Origin: Mesotaenium endlicherianum
Lineage: Eukaryota > Streptophyta > Zygnematophyceae > Zygnematales > Mesotaeniaceae
NCBI GenBank assembly: GCA_009602735.1
Contig: WELA01013420.1
Span: 231,440 to 275,462 of the forward strand
DNA length: 44,023 nt
Reading direction: 5' to 3'
A model generated the notes under the pieces. The model saw only the letters and a list, made by a program, of their open reading frames with translations, made no database searches and was not told the DNA's origin. Numbering within the stretch: position 1 is the stretch's first letter; the number at the start of each line of letters is the position of its first letter. Position numbers and translations under genes: made by a program. This document shows positions 15,011 to 26,397 of this stretch, piece by piece.

Positions 15011-18000
15011 TATGACGTGGTACTTTCTAAAGCATACAAGATGCTCTACCATACAGGTGTATTAGTTTCTCAAAGGGGAGGGCCTGGATGCCTTTTGTCA
15101 ATGGACTACTTTCCTATCGAGTACATTCTCCCATTCTCAACGTAAAGGGCTGTAGCTTCTTGAAACGATGTGTGGTGGCTGTGCAGAGAGACTCTGGAGA
15201 AATTGCGAGCACGGCTCGCCAATCCTTTGTTGAAGAACCCACCACCCTATTAGCCCTTGGCTTCAAAAGCTTGCGCTTGAGATGCTGTATTGGTCTTTTG
15301 ACATTGAAGGAGTCCTATGGCAGGCAATGTGCATCAGCTTTAGTCGTCCGACCTTGGGGTTCCCAACAGATTTGGCCACTTGTGGACTCTTCACATTTTC
15401 TTCATGGTGTACAGTGGGTAAATTAAGACTTTCCATGATAATTGGTCGAGAGCGCAGCAACGGTGGACAACTTTTGCAATGAAGGATGCCCCACAAGTGT
15501 ATAGTCATTGGGCTTCAGATAGGAGTTGGTGTGTTTTTTCCGCACAAACACTGATGGTATTAGGTTCAAATTGGCTGGTCACTTCGGGCCTCAGGATATT
15601 CGACCTTGCTATTCATAAAAGGTGCTTTTCACATAAATGCATGCTTGCCTTGTTAGTACTGAATTTGATTGATCAAGAAGCACCAATGGAAAGGTACACA
15701 CTCAGCGATCCATAACATATTTGTCTCGATGTCCACTGGTTATTCAAATGCAGTGGATAGCTAGCCTCTAGGTGCAATTTAATAAGCCTCCTAGCGTACA
15801 AATGTGCAAAAGAAGACCAATTATTTGACCCAAGGTGCTTTGTCTTCAAAGTTCTCAATTTTTTTAATGAGGAACATTATTGGCCTTACGTCGGTAAGGC
15901 CTCGTAAATTCTGAATAGATTGTTGCAATTCTGCCTATCACACCATGGCGTTCAAATATATCGGATTGTAAAAAACGTACTATTGCAATGGCAATTGCCC
16001 AGATGCTACGTGTTGGATTAGTTGTGACGCTAGCCATCACTTCGCTATTTCATTGAAGTTGGTTCAATTTTTAGCTTGACATGAGTTCTTAAAGTGACAA
16101 TTAGTACCAACAAAAAACTCAAGGGACCTCAAGAGGTTAATACAATTTGTTGCCTTGATGACAAAATTCATTCCTTTTTACAATTTTGAATGTCACTCGA
16201 TCTGATAATGAACAATTAAGCACAGTTAACCACTTTGGCCGGCGATATGCAATGATGGAGGAGCCGTTACATTTTTCATACAAGTACACTTGAAATTGAC
16301 AACAAAGTCATGTTTGGGGACTGTAAACCCGGCGCTAACTTGTTCAATATTCCACCATTAACAAACGGTCTTAATTTCTATGAATTGTGTAGAGATGGAT
16401 CCGTTTTATTGCTATGATTGTTAATCTCTATGACTAAAGGAGGTATAGACATCTTTCAAGTGACAAAATCCCACAAAAAAAACCACATTTGCATTTTGAG
16501 TTCACATGATAGGTTTGGACAATTTTTTAACTACTTCATGATTATTCACATTTTTATATGTGCGTATATTCCAGATCTACCTTGACACGTTGTGGATGGT
16601 CGCTTGTCCACCAAATATTCAAACATGAACACTCGGGTCAATGACATATGGTGAATCACAACTAGGAGCTTGTCGATAAATAAAAAAGATGCACCATGTA
16701 GAGGACCACGATCGACACACCATTAAATCACCTCGTTGAAAATGTCTTAGAACAACATGTAAGTGGTGCAATGACATATAGCACGAAAAATATGTGCAAG
16801 CAATCAATTGCCTCAGGTACCCTTACTAGAAAGACAGCAAATATGATAAGAGTGACTGACACTGACTGTCGCGACTATTATTCGTATGACGGTGTTGCAC
16901 GCGCAGCGCAAGCTACGGCCACCTAGTGTTGAAAGTCAACCTTGACTCACCGACCACTTGACTGATTACATCGCAGTCAGCGGTTATGGCGGCGTCAAGA
17001 CCACTGGCAAGGGGTCAATGTCAGTGTGCCCCACACCCAAGGATGGGGGAGGTTTTGACAAGACAGCCGCAAGGCTAGGAGCTGGGGATCAGCAATGAGC
17101 CGCCCAGTAAGTACCAGGTCAGGTACTGTATGACTGGCAGATTAAGCCAGGTCATGGCTGCAATGCCAAGGAAGGTTACGGCCGCCCGGTTGGGAAAACT
17201 TGAGCAGGTGGCATTTGCTTGCACGCCGCTCAGGAATTCTTAGCCATGAGCCAATTAGGCGTGACTGCCAGCTGAGAAGCTAAGCAGTCACGCGCGACAG
17301 TCACAAGGTGTGCATGCATGTTAAATGACTACAAGTTTGAGTCGAGCATGGCTAGGCAGAAGCGACATGCAGCTAAGTTGTGTGACTAAGCACGGCATTC
17401 TCGAAAGATGACGCTGTGTGGTGCCTGCGAAAGGCACGAATCTTGCCTGAGACATGTCATTCACTCTCACGCACCTTTGCCAAGAGGCAGAAGGAAAGAG
17501 AAGAAGGGCGCGAAGAAAAAGAAGGAGTACCCAAGGCCATGAGGGCCAAAGCCCCACGCTTCTGACGACGCTGAAGATTCTTCTGTGTATCATAGATAAG
17601 TTAGGATTGTAGGAGTTCCCAAGAGGGAATCTCACGGTTGAAGAAGGAGAACTGCAGAATAGAATCTGCTAGGAGATTAGCACAGAGTCAGCCAAACGCC
17701 ACAAGTGTGTGTGTGTGAAGCAGCCTTAAAATGGTGAGTTGTGTGTTGATTTCCAGGTTCTCAGAAGTCGCATTCGCATCTCGAAGAGAGAGAGTAGTAT
17801 TGACAGATGAAGCTCTCAGTGAAGAACTGAGTGAGTCCAGCCTGGCAGTGAAGAGCTGTTAAGGCGCGGTGTCAAGTGCAGAGCTCGACCTAGGCCAGCA
17901 TAGACGTAGTTTCAGAGTTTTGTAAGCTGACTTGTGGAAGTTAAGCGAAAGCCTGAAGGGCAATTTTCTCTGAATTTGACGTTGCATGTCAAGCTGCTTA

Positions 18001-18219
18001 GAGTGTGATTTCTGCAAACTACAATTTGCTCACCTGTGAACCCAAGAACCTTAAGGCATAAAGCCTATGTGGAAGTAAGAGACTTCCGTCCTACTTCTGA
18101 GAACCTCGGTTCTGTGGTTCAGGTGAATAGAAATTCCCAAGCAAATTGGGGATTGAGGCCTGTGTGTGAGGGCTGCCGGTGCTCAACCTGGAAGGGGACC
18201 CGGAGAAATTCAACTGTAC
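15011..18219. other. AT-rich gene-poor region and retroelement 5' leader
   Basis: From 15011 to about 16850 the sequence is AT-rich with no recognisable exon or repeat family. From about 16850 GC rises and the style resembles the element that follows, so 16850-18219 may contain its 5' LTR or leader. I could not find a match to the sequence right of the polypurine tract at 27911, nor a convincing tRNA primer-binding site. The TGATAAGAG at about 16846 only loosely resembles TGTAAGAGG at 27922. Confidence 0.4.
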
Positions 18220-19530
18220 ATGCAGTTGAGGAGTGGAAGACTCTACTACCCTGTGGAGCCTGCGGAAGGTTCTGATTCAAGCCAGAGTCCACGAGAAAGT
18301 GAGACATCTGGGCACACGGATAACCTGTGGAGTGAGCAACCGTTGAGAGACGAGTCTCGCCATACTGCCACGAACGGTGAGAATCCGTATAACGCGCGAG
18401 CTTTTGTACCCAATTCGGGCAGAGAGCACGACGTGTGGGATAAAGATAGTGAGTCTTGGTCACCACTCAAAATGACTGGTGATGATAAGGATGAAAATCC
18501 TAAGTTCAAGCTGTCTACAAAGTGTTTTAGTGGACGAACCAGTGGAAATAGTCTCACTTTCGAAGAGTTTGATGAGATCTATTGGGCTCACTTCTTTGAG
18601 AAAATCCGAAAGGATTCTTCTTACACTCAATCAGTCGCTTTTATAAGCTTGGTTCAGTACTTGGACAAGGATGCCTTGTTGCTGTATCGCCAATTTCGGA
18701 AGGATGAGAACCTTACCCAGGAATGGGCGTTTGACGAGCAAAAGAAGGCGAGAGATTTAAAAATCCAGAAAGAGGTTGCGAAAGCTCGCCTGTCCGCTTT
18801 GTCATCAGGAAGAGCGATACCTGCTGCACCTGTTGAGAGTGTAAACTTAGCTGCACTAACACAAGAATTAACAGATGCCATGAAGCAACTCACCGAGGGT
18901 CAGCAGCGAGCGGCTACTCGAGATGATGATGCTGGATCTGTCGCAGAATTGCGTAAAGTGTGTGCAGAATTGTCTAAAAAGATTGCTAATGCTCAGGAAC
19001 GAGTAACACGCAGAGCTGCACCTTTTACAGGGCAGCATGGTGATAGTGTCACCACGGAAGCAAGCCATGCGCAAGCGTTGGCTAGTTGCCGTAGGGATAT
19101 GGAGGCTGGGGATGACCAGTTAGACTCTGAGCACTGTCTGCGTCGTTTCTTTAAGTTGCTTGAAGCAACATTCCCAGAGGATCGCAGTCTTAAAGTGCAC
19201 CGCTATGTGCATTTTGTCCGTCAGAAGAACGAGACAGTGATGGAGGTCAAATCCAGATTGGTAGACCTTGCCAAGAAGGCAGGAATCTATGAGCCTAGGA
19301 TTGTGGCTGACAAATTCTTATTGTGTTTGGGTAAAGATACAGATCGGGAGGTCAGGCCGCACCTATCCGCGAAATGCGGAATCGACTGGAACATCAACGA
19401 GGCTGCTGAAATAGCACGCAATGTCGAGGAAGGTAAAGTCTGGTACAAGGAGGCGTCCAGGACGCTTATGGCTCCTGAGAGTAGAGAGGAATCCTTTCAG
19501 CCCAAGGCCAATAGCTCTAACTTTCAGTTA
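18220..19530 (+). pseudogene. gag: gypsy gag (matrix/capsid part)
   Basis: The start is taken at ATG 18220, which gives MQLRSGRLYY, a typical plant gypsy Gag opening; the open frame upstream to 18166 has only a GTG. After an acidic region and a coiled-coil segment comes a capsid-like block (LRRFFKLLEATFPED, VHRYVHFVRQKNETVMEV) resembling the retrotransposon Gag capsid family. The frame is lost at an A8 run (19530-19537): the zinc-knuckle region continues in the -1 frame. Gag would form the particle that packages element RNA. Confidence 0.8.
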
Positions 19531-20341
19531 AAAAAAAGAGCGGGTCTTTCAATAGGTTTGCTAAGCACGCCAACACTGTTGAGACAGCAGAGGGCTGTTG
19601 GAACTGTGGAACTGCGGGAAATCAGGACATCAGAAGAGAGATTGTCCGTACCCAGATGCTAAGCAATTGTCTGCTAGCAAGACGCAGGTATGCGCACATT
19701 GCAGTAAAAAGGGACACTCAGAAGATGAGTGTTGGTCCAAGAACCCAAATCTGAAACCACCATGGGCTAATGCTGCCACGAAAGAGGCAGATAAGGGTAA
19801 GAAAAAGGAGAAAGATAACTCTGGTAACCGGAAGGGTAATCAGAAGTATGATGCTATGAGTGCAGAGATTGCAGAATTGAAAGCTCAATTTGCAAGACTA
19901 AATGTGCCTAATGTCTATTATGATGCAGATGTGGCCGAAAAGACCGTCTGCAAAGGCGAGAAGTTGACGCCTGAGAAGGCCGTGGCTGCAACGGCTGTGG
20001 AACGCACAGATCATGACCGTCTGGTTCCAAGGAATGCTGGGAAGCTTCCTCAGACCTTTCGGATCACTCTCGATGAGCACGAGATTGCGCAGTTACGACA
20101 AGCCAAGCCTGGGCCACGCAAGACATTTAGTTTTTCGTTGGAAAAGCTGAAGGCTCTGGTGGAACACCGGATTCAGCACATTCCTTGTCTTTCACTCGCT
20201 AATCTGCGTCTTACATATCCTTTCACGATTGAGGAAGCCGGACAGCAGCTGGACCTAGCTGAGGAAGGCGCGAACAGCGCTTCGCTGCCTACTAATTTCA
20301 GCACTGTGAGAGTGCAGAACAAGGATAGAGTTTTGACGTTT
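19531..20341 (+). pseudogene. gypsy nucleocapsid region with two CCHC zinc knuckles
   Basis: After the A8 run the reading continues in frame 3 up to the first knuckle and then in frame 2. The first knuckle (NCGKSGHQKRDC) is split by a tandem duplication of the octamer TGGAACTG (19599-19614), which shifts the frame; removing one copy would restore the missing first Cys. The second, VCAHCSKKGHSEDEC, is intact (CX2CX4HX4C). A Lys-rich stretch and a region of unclear role follow, ending at TAA 20342-20344. The protease continues in another frame across a T-run, so this end is probably also a frameshift. Confidence 0.75.
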
Positions 20342-20342
20342 T

Positions 20343-20990
20343 AACAACTGGGCCGCTCCCAATATCCTATTGGACACTGGCGCACAGCCAGTATTCTTGG
20401 GAAAGCGAGCTGTGAAAGCTCTGGGATTGACGGCCAGGGACCTGAAAGAAAGTTCTTTCTAGTTGAGGACTGCATCTGGGCAGATTTCAAAGTCTTGTGG
20501 AATCACCCGCAAGCCTGTGGAAATCACAGTAAACTTGGGAAAATCTGAGGAAGCGTCACTGTTCATAGAGTGTACGGTGACAGAGGCAGAAAACTATGAT
20601 GTTCTATTGGGGACAGAAGCTCTGATTCCCCTGGGTATGGTCATCGACCTGCGGAAGCAGAGGGTGACTTACCAGTCGGCAGATCGGCAGCCGACAAGAG
20701 AAATTCCTGTAAAAATGGTTTGCTCAGGAGAAGCAAATTACGGATTGCTAGACTGCTGTGTGAATGACCAGTACCCAGACCATTATGACCTCATCATGCA
20801 ACGCGAAGAGAAGATTTACACCAGCATCAACATACCGACTCCCTTGGTTTGGCAACCTTGGATTATGGAGCAACTAGAAGCTGTGAGTAACAGGGACCGT
20901 GGCCCGCAAGAGCTGCTGCCAGTTCCTTATCCAGTTAAGACTGCTGCCAATTTGATGCCTGGAGTAGACCCATTGCCGCAAGGCATTGTG
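20343..20990 (+). pseudogene. gypsy aspartic protease
   Basis: In frame 3 the retropepsin active site ILLDTGAQPV lies at about 20364-20393 (catalytic Asp codon 20373-20375), and the C-terminal fold motif VLLGTEALIPLGM at about 20610-20640. An in-frame TAG at 20460-20462 interrupts it. The protease would cleave the Gag-Pol polyprotein. It continues without a break in frame into the methyltransferase, so the two belong to one polyprotein. Confidence 0.8.
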
Positions 20991-22535
20991 AGGATGGAAG
21001 ATCCTTTTCGCAGGAGAGGAGTAGTAGTGCTGGAATTGTTCGCCGGACTTGGTACTGGAACCATTGCACTGATTCAGCGAGGTATCCGGGTATCCAAAGT
21101 GCTGTAGGTGGACAATGATGAGAATATTTTTACAGCATTTGAGGAGGTCATGAGTTAGATGCGGCAAATGTACCATTTCAAGGCATTTGTGCCCACTAGT
21201 GTGGTGCGTCTTGCTGGAGGAAACATTCTCACTGTGAAGTCTGAGGACCTGTATGATTACAAGATTGACTGGATTTTTGCGGGATTCCCTTGTCAACCTT
21301 TCTCGCAAGCCGGGAACAGGAGGGGATTCAATGACCCGCGAGCACAACACTGGGGAAGGATGGTGAAGATCATCAGTATGCTGCGGGAACGCCAGCATCT
21401 CTACCCACCAGTGTTTGTGATTGAGAATGTACATCCAGGGATGGATTACAACCAGATGAAGCCAGGAGATCCATGGCTGGTCTTCGACTCCACCCTGGGT
21501 CATCATGTATTAATCAACGACGCCAGGCACGGAGGACTCTCACATCGAGCCAGACTATTCTGGACCAACGGCTTGTCCATTGAAATCCTGAGGGAGATGG
21601 AGGAGATTACGCGGCGCACGCCAACGGCAGTATCTGTGGGAGAAGCACTGATGGTGGAAACCAAGCCAGTGATCAGGAGGGATTCCTACCCACAGTACGT
21701 CGTCAACGAGCCAGGCCGTCCGAGAATGGTGCTGCCCACCTTCACAGCATACCCAGGATCACGCGCTTTCGTGAATGGAGGACCAGGAATGGTCAAAGAT
21801 GTGCATAACAGAGAAGCTCAGTGGAGAGAGCCGACAGCTGAAGAGAAGGGAAGGTGCCTGGGGGTACCCAGCTCCATTGCACAAGATATTGTTGCAAAGG
21901 TGGGACAGGACAACGCTGGGAAGATGTTCGGCAATATGATCGGGCATCACTCCATGACATGGTTGGTAGAGATGATTATAACTTGGCAACAGATGACGTT
22001 CTCTGACAAGCCTATGCCCAGGCCAAGGCCGGTAGCGATTGGAGTTCATGTGGTGCCAATCTCTGATCAAAGAGCTATCAGGGAAGCGTATCAGCGACAA
22101 AAAGAATATGCTGTTGAAAGAGACGCAGCTGAGGCTGACCAAGAGGAAACACTCAGAGAAACCAAAGTGGTGGGACTGACCAGGTGTCAAGACATATTGA
22201 CGCGAATTAACACTCGGATGGCGGCTCTACACGACCCTCTGGAGCTGCGGAGGCTGCGAGAAGACGTAACCATGGAAGACCAAGCAACTGGTGCAGCAAA
22301 CCCTTTGGTGAGCGCTGCAGTAAGCAAATCACAGGAGGTCCCAGCATCTGCCGAACGCTCCAGCCAGGTAGTTGGGAGGATGCCGGAATGGGAAGAATAT
22401 ACCGGTTCTGAGTTACGAAACATGGCCCCAGACCAGGTCTTCGGGAGCCCATCCCCAGAAGCGGTAACATCAAGATATGAAGAATGCCAGTGCAATATTG
22501 GCGAATGGCCGAAGAATGCAGTCAGAATTCAATAA
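20991..22535 (+). pseudogene. C5-cytosine DNA methyltransferase domain in gypsy Pol
   Basis: Frame 3 encodes the C5-MTase motifs in canonical order. These are motif I VLELFAGLGTG (about 21030), motif IV GFPCQPFSQAG with catalytic Cys codon 21291-21293, motif VI FVIENVH (Glu codon 21423-21425), motif VIII SHRARLFW (about 21541-21562) and motif X-like GKMFGNMIGHHS (about 21919-21950). The enzyme would transfer a methyl group from S-adenosylmethionine to cytosine. The wording around motifs I and VIII (GTGTIALIQRGI, HRARLFW) recalls DNMT3-type enzymes, but this is tentative. It sits between protease and RT. Two TAG codons (21105-21107, 21156-21158) fall between motifs I and IV, so no full-length enzyme can be made without readthrough. 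After about 22000 the sequence becomes charged and unrecognised. Confidence 0.9.
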
Positions 22536-24077
22536 AATTCTGGAGGGTCTGGAAAGACCATTTGCCTGGAGGTGATTTTTGAAGATCACAAGAAGGAGGC
22601 GTCCAAGAGATTGCCCGCCACACTTGCTCTGATGAGTTCAGGGCCAGAGGCCAAAGGGCAACCACAAGACACAGTTGGCAGCACAGCTGAGTCGATCACC
22701 AGGCAAATCATGGCGCAGTTGCTGGAAGCAGACGCCCCTTGACTCAAGGAAGAAAAAGTGGCGAAAGCAGCTCTCGCTCTACAGTCAGCCATCATCAACA
22801 TGGCGAGGCTCAACACAGGAGGGGATGAAGAATTGCCGCCTCCTGGAACAGAGAAGCCGGAGGAGGTAGAGGATGCAGAGATGCAAGGCCTCTCGGAGTT
22901 GGAGTTGCCATCACTCAACAATGAAGGGGACATTAGGGAAGAAATTCCACGTTTTCCCACGCCAGAGTTGGATCTGCTTGACTTACAGGAGCTGAGGACA
23001 GACGACTGGGTGGTTGACCACCTGATGGGGCCAAGCCCAGCAGACCTTTATGAAGAATTAAGGTCGCCAACATCCAGTTCTCCTTCTGCCAGTCTTCCAG
23101 TGGCAGAACCCAAGTCAACCGCACAACCGCCGCAACAGCAGGAGTTGACTGCCTCAACTGCTAAAGTGGAGACAGCACGAGGAAAGCCCGAAAGTCGCGC
23201 AAGCAGACCAAGGAAGGTGGCCCGTGAGGGTAACGCATCTTTTAGGAGGATGCTAAAGCGATATTTCAAACATAAAGGGAAGGCTCAGAGAGAGGGCGTT
23301 CCGCGAGGAACCACAGCCCCACCTCCTCCGCCTCTGCGGGATATTCTGCAGAGAGAGGGAGAGGACGGTTTGGTTCGCAGGGCAATGGCATTGGGCATTA
23401 ATGTGCCGCCAGGCATGAACACACCCTTGTTGCAACTATCAGATCTTGGGATACAGAGGTCGGAGGAGCCTGCTCCCATAATACCTGCAATCCCAGGATG
23501 GGAATTGATGGATCTGAGAAACACCATCAGCCGCTTGACCGCAGCAGATGATGCCTTTCTCGCACGACTAGCAGCACCTCAAAGGCCGCAAACATTGGCG
23601 CAGGCATGGATAGTCACACCACCCGCAAGGGAGGAGTATGACACGACCGTCGCCCGCATGGCTATTATTGAGCAAGAATGGGGCTGGGCGATCAGCCCTA
23701 GGACAGACCCCGCAGGTTTTCCAATGGCAACCCAACCTCGGCCATGTGAAGAAGGAGGAACCGGGACCAGTTGGACTGCAGTCGACGAGGAAATGTTCCT
23801 GAGGCACCCCATCCGGAGGCGCCTGACATACCCCTCACCGCAGGAGAGGCGACGCGTCATTGGGAAAGGTAAGAAGCCTAAGAAACAGGCTGCCGAACTT
23901 ATGGCGACGGAGGAGCAAGCTGCAAAGCCTGCTACCCCACCTCCTAAGAATCAGGCAGAAAAGCCTGAGGGCTAGGATGAGGGCGGGAAGCCCCCACCTA
24001 CACCTAAGGAATAGCAACTACTGGATGCCTTTGTTGGGGAAAAGCAACCTGAAACTGAGACTTTTGCCATTGGGAAA
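22536..24077 (+). pseudogene. unidentified proline/glutamate-rich spacer between methyltransferase and RT
   Basis: Frame 3 continues from the methyltransferase through TAA 22533-22535 and TGA 22740-22742, then stays open 22758-23975. It is interrupted by TAG at 23973-23975 and 24012-24014 before reaching RT. About 500 residues are rich in Pro, Glu, Gln and Arg. A more ordered-looking part lies near 23500-23860 (ARMAIIEQEWGWA, FLRHPIRRRLTYPSP) and a Lys/Ala-rich end follows. No domain is recognised. It could be a linker or an element-specific protein. The frame is the same on both sides, so the stops are substitutions rather than boundaries. Confidence 0.5.
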
Positions 24078-25100
24078 ATGGTCTCAGCCCAGCAGAGAGC
24101 ACAAGTAGAAAGGTTGCTGAAGAAACACCGCAAGGTATTTGCTTTCACTAAGGAGGAGATTGGTAGAACCACTGCCAATGTGTGTGAGATCACACTAACT
24201 ACTGATAACCCAGTCAGACTAGGGCCGCATAAGCTCAGTCAGACAGAATGGGACTGTGTGGAGAAAACTTGTGAAGAGCTGCATAAGCTCCGCATGATTG
24301 AAAAATCTGATTCAGTACATGGGGCTCCTACAATAGTAGTCGCTAAAAAGGACGAGGCCGGCAATTACACTGCCACTCGTATGTGTGGAGATTACAGGCG
24401 ACTGAATCTCTACACGGAGCCTAATAGCTATGTGATGCCTACGCCGGAAAGGATCTTTGTAATTGCCACCACCGGAAAGGTGTTCAGCATTATCGATCTG
24501 CGCCAAGGCTTCAACCAGATCCCTGTGAAAACAGAAGATCGAGGTAAGACTGCTTTCCGGGCTCAAAGGGAACTTTGGCAATGGACAGTAATGCCATTTG
24601 GGCTGAAAAATGCCCCAGCCATATTTCAGAGGACTATGGATAAAGTGCTGGAGGGGCTGGATTTCGCTAAGCCATACATTGACGATGTGGTAGTATTCAG
24701 CAAGTCCATAGAGGAGCACCTCGAGCACTTGGAACAAGTGTTCCAGCGCTTGGAGAAATTCCAGATGAAGCTGCATCCTGGGAAGTGCAGATTCTTTGAG
24801 GCACACGTGCCTTACCTAGGACATGAGATTGGGAACAATGCTATGTCCCCTCAGGCTGTGAAGACTGAGGCTATTTACAAGATACCTGCACCTGCGAATG
24901 TGTCTAAGCTGAAAGCTCTGTTAGGACTAAGCGGATACTATCGTAAGTTTGTGAAGGATTATAGCAGAATTGCTAAACCCTTGACGGAACTCCTGAAAAA
25001 GGATGTACCTTTTGTGTGGACAGAAGCTCAGGAGAAAGCCATGAACGAGCTTAAGGAGCGGCTGGTAACAGCCCCAGTCTTGCGAACGCCTGACTACTCC
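24078..25100 (+). pseudogene. gypsy reverse transcriptase (domain itself intact)
   Basis: An open frame of about 340 residues carries the Ty3/gypsy RT motifs in order: MCGDYRRLN, FSIIDLRQGFNQIPV, PFGLKNAPAIFQRTMD, the catalytic YIDDVVVFS box (about 24677-24703), LGHEI, and LLGLSGYYRKFVKDYS in the thumb. It ends at VLRTPDYS, exactly where the tether to RNase H should begin, and is then broken by the insertion starting at about 25101. The enzyme would copy element RNA into DNA. Confidence 0.93.
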
Positions 25101-25912
25101 TAAAAATTAGAACCTCGAACTTGTTCGAGAATCAGACCCGAAATGCTGAAGAACAGTATCTGACCTGGCATTGTGTTTTAGAATTGTTTCGGCGAGACCT
25201 GCAGCTTGACAGCAAATTAACCAATCATCTGGAAATCAATATTGCCTGGCCATATCTTAGGGCCGGCAAACTGAAAATGCTTACGCTGTTGAAATTTGTG
25301 TTCGTCCCCGCGGGGCATGTTACACTTCGATGGCCATCATTGGATACTGACATATCCACAAATGTCAGAGATGAGAAGCTCTTCGAAGTGGGCAGGGCTG
25401 GCGTGACCGCGGCGTTAACCTTTATCACCGGGGCTCAGGCGATTATAGAATACTCGAGGGGCCGGGTAGAAAATAGACGCTTGGATTTGGACACACAGAT
25501 TCACCAGCATAACGTAGAATAGGCTACTCGCAACGCGGAACAGGCTGCTCGCAAACTTCTTTCGGAGGCAGAGAACCGAAGGATGGAACTAGAAAAAAGC
25601 AAGCTAGTTGTTGAGAGGGAAACAACTAGGATCAAGGGTCTGATGGAAAAAGAACAGTCTAAGTGGTTTCCAAATGGTAGACCAGGATTGGCTCAAGAAA
25701 AAAAAGTCTATGCTAATTACAAAGAGGTGGTGGACACTCAGCTCGAACAAAACGCGCGTGATATAAAGGACTTGCGCGCTAAGCTCGAAGTGAAAGTTGT
25801 GCCAGCTTGTTATGAGAGCTCATTTCTAGCTAGAATGGTCGATCAAATTAGTGAGTTTTTGTAGATCATATTTTTCAATATTCTAAAGTTCGAAATATGG
25901 CCAGTAACTATT
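25101..25912 (+). other. foreign insert between RT and RNase H with an unidentified coiled-coil ORF
   Basis: RT ends at 25100 and RNase H resumes at about 25915, where gypsy elements normally read straight through. The 0.8-kb insert is open in frame 2 from 25094 to 25912 except for two TAG codons (25520-25522, 25862-25864), and this frame runs on into RNase H. The product is about 265 residues: a mixed N-terminal part (FVFVPAGHVTLRWPSLD), then a long charged coiled coil (ATRNAEQAARKLLSEAENRR) and a hydrophobic end. I do not recognise it. Both edges show CCTAA when the right edge is read in reverse, a possible very short inverted terminal repeat. No target-site duplication is evident. Confidence 0.6.
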
Positions 25913-26397
25913 ATGTGCTTAGGCCCCCCGTTCAATCTGCACACTGACTGGAGTCGTGTGGGAATTGGCGCAGTACTCACTCAGGCCACAAGCCCTAGAG
26001 AGGAGTATGTCGTTGCATATGCCTCACGCTCTAACAATCGAGCGGAGAGCAACTACTCGTCCTATGAAGGAGAGCTGTTGGCAGTGGTTTTTTTTGGGCG
26101 GTCATACACTTCAGAGAGTATCTGTGGGGAAGACCCTTCACACTGATCACGGATCACTCACCATTATCATGGCTGATGAAGAATGGAGACCTCACTGGTA
26201 AGTTGGCTCGCTGGGCTCTTAAGCTGCAAGAGTACCAAATGACGGTGGTGCACAGAGCAGAAGTGCTCAACAACGACGCCGATGGACTCAGCAGGAACCC
26301 AGACCCATCTTCAGACGACAGAACAGGAGCTCGAGAGGACGAAGACCCGAGCAGCCCAGCAGAGTTGGTGGCTTGCCTAGCCGAAATGGCTTGAATA
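25913..26397 (+). pseudogene. gypsy RNase H
   Basis: Frame 2 gives NLHTDWSRVGIGAVL (first Asp) and SNYSSYEGELLAVVFF (Glu); the frame then changes at a T8 run (26088-26095). The other frame carries TDHSPLSW and later KLARWALKLQEYQMTVVH and NNDADGLSRNP, the usual RNase H end. A TGA (26392-26394) interrupts the following linker. RNase H removes the RNA template during reverse transcription. Confidence 0.85.

Noticed and set aside
18166..18219. Gag starting at the GTG of the longer open frame
   Set aside because: ATG at 18220 gives the typical MQLRSGR gag start; the upstream part reads as leader.
20460..25864. TAG reassigned as glutamine codon (as in some ulvophyte algae)
   Set aside because: Host genes in the same window end on TAG at the expected C-terminus (glutaredoxin-like gene 4220-4222; unknown gene ending 15010) and contain no in-frame TAG in their exons, so the code appears standard. 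The TAGs are confined to the decayed retroelement.
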